Source: Gammaproteobacteria bacterium (GTDB taxonomy: Bacteria > Pseudomonadota > Gammaproteobacteria > SZUA-152). Taken from it: DNA of 64,000 nucleotides. Location of the stretch: assembly GCA_029882975.1 (NCBI GenBank), contig JAOUJW010000006.1, positions 62,001 through 126,000 of the forward strand. Direction: 5' to 3'. The notes below the pieces were generated by a model. That model did not search any database. It was given only the letters and a program-made list of their open reading frames with translations, and was not told where the DNA came from. The translations under genes were made by a program, and so were the position numbers. Shown here one piece after another: positions 18,943 to 26,279 of the stretch. How positions within the stretch are numbered: position 1 is the first letter of the stretch; every line of letters begins with the position of its first letter.

Positions 18943-20436
18943 TTAGTTAATGCGCTCTAACAGGACTTTGGCTTCCGTGGCTTCCGGTTGGCCGGAAAAG
19001 TGGGTAATTAAAGCGGTAAGGTAGCGACGACATTTCTGCGACTGACCTTTTTTGTGCAGGGCATAAGTTAGATTTAGTACCGTCTGTGCCAAACCGGTTA
19101 AAGATTTTTTCTGTTGTATTGCCTGCTGTAACAGGGATGCAACGATCATTTCCGCTTCCGCCAATTGGTCGGATTTTACAAACAGTTTGGCTAATTTCAA
19201 CAAAGTATCCGGCGGGATGCGCACATTCTTCCGGCTGCGTTTTACGTAGTCCCGAAATGTGTCCAGTACCAAGTTGGCGTGCGATGGGTCACATTTTAAA
19301 AATATTTGCTGAGCATATTGTTGGTACTCCATATTTTCCGGTGGGTTGTGTTTGCTGATATTGTACAGTTGTTGCAGGACTTGGATGTTGTTCGGTTCTT
19401 CCGAGTGGAGTGTTAGAAATATCTGCCGTGCTTTGGCGTACTTCATACTGCCTAGCTGATCCATGCCCTCTTCAAAACGTTGTGAGAAAGAAGCTGTTTT
19501 TTCCGATTCGTCCATGTAGGCCTCGTTGGTAAGGTCCGTGTATCGTTTTACGATGAATGCAAGGACCGTCCCGCTGACCAAACCACCGATATGCGCCAGA
19601 TAATTCACATTAGTGTCACTGAAGGCGTAGTTGTAAATTTCAAACCCCAACCACAAGGGCAGCAGAATAATTGCCGGTGCTTTTACATAGTCAAAATAGA
19701 CGAATGCAAAATAGAAAAAGTTAATTTTTCGCAACCCAAAGAGCACTGTATACATTCCCATGATTCCGGCGATGGCACCTGAGGCGCCGATGGACACTGT
19801 CAAACTGTTGGGGTTGACCAGCACATCCAGCGTACCTGACGCCAGCCCGGCCAGCATATACAATCCCAAGAATGTGCCCTTACCCAAAATGGACTCCACC
19901 ACAAAACCCAAAACAAACAGAAACAGCATATTACCGAGCAGATGTCCAAAATCGCCGTGTAAAAACATATGGCTGAACAGCGTGGTGGCTGTGGGTTGTG
20001 AAGGTACTAAACCATAGTTTTTCCATACCACCTTTTGCAGCCGGATGTTGAGCTGGTGTCTTAAGGACACCCATTGAGCGTAGTTGGGGTGGTCCTCTGT
20101 AAATAACGTGTTTTTGAATATTTTTTGTGCAAATTCAGGATCTTGATCCATGGAAATGTAGATATAGGGATAGGCGCGCTTGTTTTCCTGGCTAACGGCT
20201 GGTCGAAATTTATTCAATAGTTTTAGTTGCAGGGTATTTTCCAAGTGTTGCAAGTACAACGGGAACTCCAATTGTGGCAGTTCGGAGTCCACATAATATT
20301 GTACAGCGGATTCGTAGTGATCGTCGTCGTTATTCTGTATGAACAAAAAAACCAGGCAGTTTGTTATCACCAAAAAAAGCGTGATCAACGGTGGGTTTTT
20401 CCAGTCTATTTTTTTATAAAACGGAACGATTAACAA
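18943..20436 (-). CDS. Rhomboid-family intramembrane serine protease with TPR-like tail
   Basis: The 497-residue protein is predicted to cleave transmembrane substrates inside the membrane. The catalytic Ser219 lies in GASGAIAGI and the catalytic His282 in AHIGGLVSG, a canonical dyad. The helix-2 motif HMFLHGDFGHLLGNMLFLFVLG (split around residues 156-177) with the HxxxN element is present. A long extracytoplasmic insertion (about 35-140) separates helix 1 from the core, larger than in GlpG-type enzymes. From about 310 to the end the sequence is helical with TPR character (AKARQIFLTLHSEEPNNIQVLQQL; LAKLFVKSDQLAEAEMIVASLL). The substrate is unknown. Confidence 0.9.
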   Translation of the reverse strand: MLIVPFYKKIDWKNPPLITLFLVITNCLVFLFIQNNDDDHYESAVQYYVDSELPQLEFPLYLQHLENTLQLKLLNKFRPAVSQENKRAYPYIYISMDQDPEFAQKIFKNTLFTEDHPNYAQWVSLRHQLNIRLQKVVWKNYGLVPSQPTATTLFSHMFLHGDFGHLLGNMLFLFVLGFVVESILGKGTFLGLYMLAGLASGTLDVLVNPNSLTVSIGASGAIAGIMGMYTVLFGLRKINFFYFAFVYFDYVKAPAIILLPLWLGFEIYNYAFSDTNVNYLAHIGGLVSGTVLAFIVKRYTDLTNEAYMDESEKTASFSQRFEEGMDQLGSMKYAKARQIFLTLHSEEPNNIQVLQQLYNISKHNPPENMEYQQYAQQIFLKCDPSHANLVLDTFRDYVKRSRKNVRIPPDTLLKLAKLFVKSDQLAEAEMIVASLLQQAIQQKKSLTGLAQTVLNLTYALHKKGQSQKCRRYLTALITHFSGQPEATEAKVLLERIN

Positions 20437-20618
20437 TTCGCTTCCCCTTCTAAAAGCGGTGAGTGTACTACAAATGGCGGCAGCTGAGCGAATCGCTTTA
20501 GCGGTACTATTTTGTTGATTTTTCAGTCAATTCAATTTTTATGTGAACTGCGTCAATTTTTTTAAAGCGACTCAGCGCCAGTCCGATAAATATTGCAGTG
20601 AGACTGAGGAGAATTGTT

Positions 20619-20774
20619 ATGAATGATATGAAAGAGAGATCTGCAATCCTGGCGGTGGTGCTGTTACTTTTGGCTTTGGGTTTTATGGTAATGTCCGTTG
20701 CATTACCGGGGTCAGGCAACATGAGCGCTGAATCCGAATTGGTCGTCTATGATGGGGATTTGGACGCGCCTTGA
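20619..20774 (+). CDS. 51-residue single-span membrane protein
   Basis: An ATG at 20619 follows GAGGAG by 7 bases. The frame gives 51 residues: MNDMKERS, then one strongly hydrophobic helix (ILAVVLLLLALGFMVMSVAL), then an acidic tail (ESELVVYDGDLDAP) ending in TGA at 20772. The strong ribosome site and clean membrane topology favour a real small protein. It lies between the divergently transcribed rhomboid gene and the 3' end of the two-component kinase. Function unknown. Confidence 0.55.
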   Translation: MNDMKERSAILAVVLLLLALGFMVMSVALPGSGNMSAESELVVYDGDLDAP

Positions 20775-20805
20775 TTTTAGCGGTGATCTTATCGGTTTGT
20801 TCGGT

Positions 20806-22338
20806 CTAGTTTGCCGAGCAAGCCGCCAGTTTAAAACTAAATGAAGTACCTTTTTCCAATGTGCTGGCGGCTTTGATTTGGCTGTTATGTAAGGCCAAAA
20901 TACGCTTGGTGATGGCGAGACCCAAGCCGGAATTGTAATTATTGCCGGTATTGCTGCTGTTGTTTTTGGTGGCTTGGGCATCGTTTTCGCGGTTTTTTTG
21001 AATTCGGTAAAAACGATCAAAAATATGCGGCAATTCCTCTGCGGGTATTCCGCAGCCGGTATCGGATATGGTAACGGAAATGTTTTCCTGAGCCGGGGTG
21101 AGAGCCACCGTAATTTTTCCATGTTTCGGGGTGTAGCGCATTGCGTTATCAATCAGGTTTTCCAATACCCTTTGTATCAACGCAATATCGCCATAGACAA
21201 AAGGTAGTTCACCACCAAACAAAGTACGAAGTTCGATGCCTCGTTCATCCGCTGCAAGTTTGTATTTATACACCACATCCTGAATCAGTTCCGCCAATGA
21301 GAAAGGTTCTACGTTTAGAAGGGTTTCCACGGAGTCCAGTTTGGCCAGTTCAAATAGTTCAGCAATAAGTTGATTCAGTCTTTCACTGTGCGCGGTGGCA
21401 ATGCGTAAATATTCCATGCGTTGCTGTTCCGGCAGTTGGTCCTGTTTAAGCAATAGGGTTTCCAAGTAACCGTGCAGCGAGGTTAAGGGAGTGCGTAAGT
21501 CGTGGGAAACATTGGCGATGAGTTCACGGCGTTTGGCGTCATTTTGTTTTAGTTGTGACATTTGTGCTTCTATTCGCTCTGCCATAGCGTTAAAGCTTTT
21601 GCCTAGAGTCTCAATTTCGTCTTGTTTTCCAGTGGTAAGATAGCGATTGGGTGGGTTGTTGCCACGTGAATGTGTATTGTCAGAGAATGCCGTCATGATT
21701 CGCGAGAGGCGGGTTAGGCGTCGGGTAATAGGTGTTAATAGCACCAGGCCGGATATAAGTGCCAGAACCAAACTAAATAGCAGCGCTCCAAAGCTATAGC
21801 GTAAAATATAACTGTCCTTAATCATGTGGGCAACGCTCTCGTAGGCTTCGCTGGCCAGGATAACGTAGACATAACCTTCCGGTTCTCCGCTGGGGGGGAT
21901 TTGAGCTGCGGAGAAAATTTTATTCTGCTCTGGATTACGCGGATCTTGGCCAAAAAAGGGATAGCGAAACTGAGATTTTATAAAAGCTTTTATTGGTTTT
22001 AAGTCCACTTGTTTCAGTTTGACTTTACCTTGCGGGGCGGAGAAAGCCAATAATTGACCTGTCGCATCCAGTACATAGACTTCTATGCTGGGGTTTATAA
22101 CCATGAGCATGTGAATAATCTGTTTCATGGCTTCCTGATTAATATCGCCTTCTTTATTTAACAGGTCTTCACTTACAATGTGTTGGGCCAGGGTGGCATT
22201 GAGTTTCTGGCTGAGTTCCTGTTGGTACATGTCTGTGGCGTACAGCACCAGATAAAACACCAGCGAGCCTACTATGGTGAGTACTGCAAATAAGATGAGT
22301 GATAGCTTTTTTTGAAGCGTGGAGAATATAGAGAACAT
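20806..22338 (-). CDS. Sensor histidine kinase of an OmpR-type pair
   Basis: The ATG at 22338 gives 510 residues; an in-frame extension overlaps the regulator gene and is unlikely. The N-terminal helix (LSLILFAVLTIVGSLVFYLVL) is followed by a periplasmic domain of about 150 residues resembling a PDC/dCache-like sensor (INPSIEVYVLDATGQLLAFSA). Then come a second helix, HAMP, HisKA with ANVSHDLRTPLTSLHGYLE, and an ATPase domain (LENLIDNAMRYT; ISDTGCGIP; SGLGLAITKRI). It lies 25 bases downstream of its cognate response regulator. The low-complexity segment NNSSNTGNNYNSG in the ATP-lid region is unusual. Confidence 0.93.
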   Translation of the reverse strand: MFSIFSTLQKKLSLILFAVLTIVGSLVFYLVLYATDMYQQELSQKLNATLAQHIVSEDLLNKEGDINQEAMKQIIHMLMVINPSIEVYVLDATGQLLAFSAPQGKVKLKQVDLKPIKAFIKSQFRYPFFGQDPRNPEQNKIFSAAQIPPSGEPEGYVYVILASEAYESVAHMIKDSYILRYSFGALLFSLVLALISGLVLLTPITRRLTRLSRIMTAFSDNTHSRGNNPPNRYLTTGKQDEIETLGKSFNAMAERIEAQMSQLKQNDAKRRELIANVSHDLRTPLTSLHGYLETLLLKQDQLPEQQRMEYLRIATAHSERLNQLIAELFELAKLDSVETLLNVEPFSLAELIQDVVYKYKLAADERGIELRTLFGGELPFVYGDIALIQRVLENLIDNAMRYTPKHGKITVALTPAQENISVTISDTGCGIPAEELPHIFDRFYRIQKNRENDAQATKNNSSNTGNNYNSGLGLAITKRILALHNSQIKAASTLEKGTSFSFKLAACSAN

Positions 22339-22363
22339 GGTGGATGTGTGCTCTGTCCCGGAG

Positions 22364-23083
22364 TTAGGCGCTGCGTTCCGCAAATTTGTATCCTACGCCC
22401 CACACCGTGAGAATAAAGCCGGGTTCAGACGGTTTACTCTCGATTTTGGCGCGCAAACGGTTGATATGGGAGTTAACCGTATGTTCGTATCCGTCATGCC
22501 CATAGCCCCATACACTGTCCAGGAGTTGGTTACGATTGAACACTTGTCCCGGATGTTTGGCGAAATGCCAGAGTAAATCGAATTCTTTGGCTGTTAACTC
22601 CACAATTCGGTCGCTTAATTGAACCAGACGTCTGTCCGCATCGATGTGTAATTCACCAAAACTCACGGTTTGCGTGTCCATATGATTGGGTTTTTCAATG
22701 TGCAGGGCGTCAACTCGTCGAAAAATGGCCTTAACCCGGGCCAGCAATTCTCTGACACTAAAGGGTTTGGTGAGGTAATCGTCTGCGCCCATTTCCAGGC
22801 CCAACACCCGGTCCAACTCTGTGCTTTTTGCAGTGAGCATAAGAATTGGAGTGTAATTCTCCTGGTTTCTCAGTCGCTTACAGATCTCTATACCGTCCAG
22901 GCCAGGCAACATCAAGTCCAGAATGATCAGGTCGTAGGGTTTGGCGATAGCCCGCTTAAGCCCTTCGGTTCCATTGAACGAGGTGTCAACGCTGTTGCCC
23001 ATATCCTGTAAATGTAGAGCGACCAGATTCGAGATGTCCGGGTTATCTTCGATTAAGAGGATTTGTCTCATTTGCTGTGTCAT
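22364..23083 (-). CDS. OmpR/PhoB-family response regulator
   Basis: The 239-residue regulator has a REC domain (acidic pair in LLIEDNPD, phospho-acceptor Asp in LIILDLMLPGLDG, Thr in LMLTAKS, Lys in YLTKPF) and a C-terminal winged-helix DNA-binding domain (VELTAKEFDLLWHFAKHPGQVFNRNQLLDSVWG; HINRLRAKIE). It is the first gene of the pair with the kinase at 20806 and has a good sigma-70-type promoter just upstream. Target genes are unknown. Confidence 0.94.
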   Translation of the reverse strand: MTQQMRQILLIEDNPDISNLVALHLQDMGNSVDTSFNGTEGLKRAIAKPYDLIILDLMLPGLDGIEICKRLRNQENYTPILMLTAKSTELDRVLGLEMGADDYLTKPFSVRELLARVKAIFRRVDALHIEKPNHMDTQTVSFGELHIDADRRLVQLSDRIVELTAKEFDLLWHFAKHPGQVFNRNQLLDSVWGYGHDGYEHTVNSHINRLRAKIESKPSEPGFILTVWGVGYKFAERSA

Positions 23084-23118
23084 CGGTAAAGCTTTTAAAA
23101 CAAGAATTTATGCTCAGG

Positions 23119-23147
23119 GTTATAGGATACAATGGAAAAAATCACAA
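23119..23147 (-). promoter_or_regulatory. Sigma-70-type promoter of the two-component pair
   Basis: On the minus strand TTGTGA (23147-23142) is followed after 17 bases by TATAAC (23124-23119). The -10 lies 36 bases before the response-regulator ATG, leaving a short leader. Confidence 0.6.
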
Positions 23148-23381
23148 AATCCTCACAACCCCTGCCAGGTAGACTCATTAGTGGGTGAAATGTTACGGAT
23201 TACCTTTAGTGAACCTCAGATCCAAGCCGTGAATGGCTTAATTGAGAATAAAATCGTCACTGGGGCATCGTTGCAAACCGTGGAAATATTCCCAATATTT
23301 CCAGTTTTCTCCCTGTCACTGTATGGGAAGGCGCGTGAGGTTGGAAGCCCGGGTGTCAAGCATTGATTTTCGGGTTCTATC
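23148..23381. other. Intergenic region with a perfect 10-bp inverted repeat
   Basis: TGGAAATATT (23281-23290) and AATATTTCCA (23294-23303) form a perfect stem with a CCC loop. A T-rich run (GTTTTCT) follows on the plus strand, but the flanking genes are both on the minus strand, so its role as a terminator is unclear. A short open frame from ATG 23190 (59 codons, no ribosome site) runs through it and is not called as a gene. Confidence 0.45.
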
Positions 23382-23852
23382 TTATGGCTTCATTTGTTCC
23401 GGTTTGAGCCGGGTGGCAAAATATTCATCTGCATAATCAATGTCTACATCAGTGCCTTCAGCGTTGATCAGGGGTTGTTCGTAATCATTCCAGCCGCGCA
23501 GACCGGTTTTCAGTGAGCGAACGTTTTGAAAACCCATCAGTTGCATGGTGTGACAAGCCAGTACACTGCGGTTGCCGGAGCGACAAACCACCACAATGTT
23601 TTGGTCTCTACCGACGGCCAATTCCGGTACGGTGTCTTCATAATCGTATTCGCAGGCCGCCTCCAATATGCCTCTGGGTACGTTAATGGAGTTTTGTATT
23701 CGCATGGCTTCATACTCATAGGGTTCGCGTATGTCGATGATTAAAATGTCGTTGCGGGCACTGAGTTCCTCCTCTAAATCCCATGGGAACAGTTCTTTAA
23801 CGCCCAACCCAAGGCAGTCTTCTATAAGTTGATTAAATGTTTTCATTTCCAT
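23382..23852 (-). CDS. Single-domain rhodanese sulfurtransferase
   Basis: The 156-residue protein has a rhodanese domain from about residue 17 to 130: LIIDIREPYEYEAMRI, NVPRG, and the active-site loop CRSGNRS with Cys90, which would carry a persulfide. It then has GFQNVRSLKTGLRGWNDY. The six-residue loop fits the sulfurtransferase class rather than the phosphatase class. It may move sulfane sulfur in the cytoplasm, which suits a sulfur oxidiser, but it lies about 10 kb from the dsr genes and next to the NarL/NarX-type pair, 6 bases after its regulator. An extra C-terminal acidic stretch (GTDVDIDYADEYF) is present. Confidence 0.9.
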   Translation of the reverse strand: MEMKTFNQLIEDCLGLGVKELFPWDLEEELSARNDILIIDIREPYEYEAMRIQNSINVPRGILEAACEYDYEDTVPELAVGRDQNIVVVCRSGNRSVLACHTMQLMGFQNVRSLKTGLRGWNDYEQPLINAEGTDVDIDYADEYFATRLKPEQMKP

Positions 23853-23858
23853 ATCCCG

Positions 23859-24503
23859 TCATTTCTTGCGGCCCAACCCCTGTTCCACTGCGATGACAGC
23901 GGCTTCCACCCGGGAGCGGACATCTAGTTTTCGCAAAATGGCTTTTACATGCAGCTTTACGGTTCCGTCTGAAATGCCTAAATCCCGGGCGATGGCTTTG
24001 TTGCTTTGGCCTTCCGCCAAATGACTGATAATCTCCCGCTCTCTGGGCGTTAGTTCGGACAAAGGCGTATCTGCGGGTTGTGGAGTTGGCTTGTCTTGCA
24101 GGGCTCGGGCTAAAGTGCCGGCCAGTTGCGGGGCAATGACAGATTCGCCTTCCACAATTTTATGTAAAGCGGCGACCAAATCTTCCGGGTCCATGTCTTT
24201 GAGTAAGTAGCCTTGGGCACCGCTGCGCAAACAGGAAACCAGGTCGGTTTCATCGTCACTGGTAGTGAGTATGGCGATGGGGACGCTTATTCCTCGGTTA
24301 CGCAGTTCGGTCAATACTGACAAACCATCCATATCCGGTAGGCGCATATCCAACAGGATGACGTCGGCTTGCAATTCCGTTGAACGGCTCAAGCCTTCCT
24401 GGCCATTGCTGGCGGTCCCAATCACCTCAATACCACTGTTTTCCAGCAGCCCTTTCAGCCCCATGCGAAACAATGTGTGGTCATCAATCAAGAATACTCT
24501 CAT
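23859..24503 (-). CDS. NarL/FixJ-family response regulator
   Basis: The 214-residue regulator has a REC domain (FLIDDHTLFRMGLKGLL; Asp in VILLDMRLPDMDG; Lys in GYLLKDMDPEDL) and a LuxR-type helix-turn-helix (LTPREREIISHLAEGQSNKAIARDLGISDGTVKLHVKAILRKL). It overlaps the kinase stop upstream by four bases (ATGA), so the two are translated together. It resembles NarL, but which signal it answers depends on the kinase. Confidence 0.93.
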   Translation of the reverse strand: MRVFLIDDHTLFRMGLKGLLENSGIEVIGTASNGQEGLSRSTELQADVILLDMRLPDMDGLSVLTELRNRGISVPIAILTTSDDETDLVSCLRSGAQGYLLKDMDPEDLVAALHKIVEGESVIAPQLAGTLARALQDKPTPQPADTPLSELTPREREIISHLAEGQSNKAIARDLGISDGTVKLHVKAILRKLDVRSRVEAAVIAVEQGLGRKK

Positions 24504-26176
24504 GATTTGGGTTGCTCTTGGCTCGAATCTTTAGGCAGGGAATCAGCGTAGGGATCCGGTGGAGCACTGGGAAACGAGGGTGTCGTCACAGTGGATTTAC
24601 TAAGGCGCGGTTTTAATATATTGAAATCCAGTTCGATGCGAGTGCCTTCACCCGGCTCACTTTCTATTGACAAACTACCGCCTATGCGTTGAGCTCGTTC
24701 TTCCATAATAGTTAGCCCCACATGTTCGCCGGGTTGGGCGCTTTGTTTGCGTAGTTGTATACCTTGACCATCGTCTTCAATTAAGACATGGAACTGTCCA
24801 TCTTCGTCGCAGCGAACCAGAATTCTGACATTTTTTGCCTGACTGTGTTTACGAATGTTGGTGAGGCATTCCTGGATAATGTGTAATACGTGTACCTCGA
24901 CCATGGGGGGAAGTTTAACAATTTGACATTCATTTTGGAAAAACACGGCGATGTCACATTCTTTTTTAAAGCGTTCAACGAGATTCTCGGTGGCGGGAAT
25001 GAGCCCGCGTTCATCCATTCGTACCCGGAAATGTGATACCAGTTCACGCAGTTCGCTATTGGCCTCGTCCAGGCCATTTTTAAGCTGATCAATTTCCTGC
25101 ATGGCATTATCAAGGGTATTTGTACGCAGACTTTTACTCAAAAGGCTGACACGAAAGCGTAAGCTGGCCAGCGTCTGTGCGAGAGAGTCGTGTAATTCGT
25201 GAGCCAGCATGGTACGTTCTTGCATAATGGTAAGGCGGCGGGTATCGTCGTCCAAGCGGGCTTTTTCTATCGCCAAGCTCAAGTGCTGACCAATGTTGGT
25301 AAGAATATTAATAATGTCCTCGTTTTTACTGGCATCTTCGTCTTCAACAAAGAGATTATACAAGCCCAGTGTGCGATTACCGTATTGCAGCGGAATTGCA
25401 ATCGCGATGGTCAGGGCGCCGTAGGGTAAGGATTTGTACAGTAGATTACCGCATAATTGCCGTTTGTTTTTACAGATAATAACGCCATCCGAATAGTTTT
25501 GCGCGCAAAGACAGCGTTCGATAGGTACGGATACTTCTTTATCGTCGACAGGGTCTAAAGAGGTGCTGCCTATCATCATTAGGTGATTGTCCTGGCTGAT
25601 CAGGCGTACGGTGGCGGCATGGGCGTCCAGTATGTTTGCCATGGTTTCCAGGTATCGTACTAACAATTCATTTACATCCCGTGCGGTGTTACTGCTGGCC
25701 GCGACATCGTACAGAATTTCCAAAGAATAGGACTTTTGTTGCAAGCGACGGGTCTGATAGTGGACTTTTTCGTCCATCTCACGCGTCAAGGAACGCAAAG
25801 ACTCACCAAGATCATTGATGTCGCGGGCTAAGCCGGCGAATTCGCCATTTTCCGGCATACTGATTTGGGCGGACAAATTTCCGTCACGCATATTTAAGGC
25901 CCATTGTTTCAAGTTTGCCAGTGGCTTTAACAAACTCTGATTGATCCAGGTTTGAGTGCGGTACAAAAGTAAAAACCCCATAAAAATACAGAGAATTAGC
26001 AGCGGTGCGAGCCATGCTTGTAAATCCGGGAACAGCCATATGGCCAGACTCAAACAAAAGCACACCAGCAGTAGTAGCCCTACGCCAAAAAGCGGAGCAA
26101 ATAACTGATTTTCTGTTAACTTTCGTTTTAGCTGCCAGTGAGACACGAGTGTTGTATTAGCGCCAAATTGGATCAA
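24500..26176 (-). CDS. NarX-type sensor histidine kinase with a Cys-rich GAF domain
   Basis: The 558-residue kinase has two hydrophobic helices close together (about 26-50 and 56-72), so almost no periplasmic domain. It then has a HAMP-like linker, a GAF domain (about 165-310), a HisKA_3 domain with MLAHELHDSLAQTLASLRF, and an ATPase domain (ECLTNIRKHSQAKNV; IEDDGQGI). The GAF domain holds four Cys (C222, C224, C235, C242), which could form a redox or metal site. It therefore senses in the cytoplasm rather than nitrate in the periplasm as NarX does. The start is a TTG at 26176 without a clear ribosome site; a GTG at 26146 is the alternative. Confidence 0.9.
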   Translation of the reverse strand: MIQFGANTTLVSHWQLKRKLTENQLFAPLFGVGLLLLVCFCLSLAIWLFPDLQAWLAPLLILCIFMGFLLLYRTQTWINQSLLKPLANLKQWALNMRDGNLSAQISMPENGEFAGLARDINDLGESLRSLTREMDEKVHYQTRRLQQKSYSLEILYDVAASSNTARDVNELLVRYLETMANILDAHAATVRLISQDNHLMMIGSTSLDPVDDKEVSVPIERCLCAQNYSDGVIICKNKRQLCGNLLYKSLPYGALTIAIAIPLQYGNRTLGLYNLFVEDEDASKNEDIINILTNIGQHLSLAIEKARLDDDTRRLTIMQERTMLAHELHDSLAQTLASLRFRVSLLSKSLRTNTLDNAMQEIDQLKNGLDEANSELRELVSHFRVRMDERGLIPATENLVERFKKECDIAVFFQNECQIVKLPPMVEVHVLHIIQECLTNIRKHSQAKNVRILVRCDEDGQFHVLIEDDGQGIQLRKQSAQPGEHVGLTIMEERAQRIGGSLSIESEPGEGTRIELDFNILKPRLSKSTVTTPSFPSAPPDPYADSLPKDSSQEQPKS

Positions 26177-26279
26177 TTAAGGAAGTCGTTTTCTTCTAAT
26201 GCAGGCGCATCATATCAAAATTAGCTTGAAAAGTAGACGCTTAAGCTGAGCTTTAAGCATAGGGGACGGGCGTGACTCC

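Noticed and set aside
20507-20722. 71-codon minus-strand open frame
   Set aside because: It overlaps the plus-strand 51-residue gene, which has a strong ribosome site and better membrane-protein character.
23190-23366. Possible small gene or transposase remnant on the plus strand
   Set aside because: There is no ribosome site, the similarity to transposase N-termini is too short to support, and a perfect hairpin interrupts the frame.
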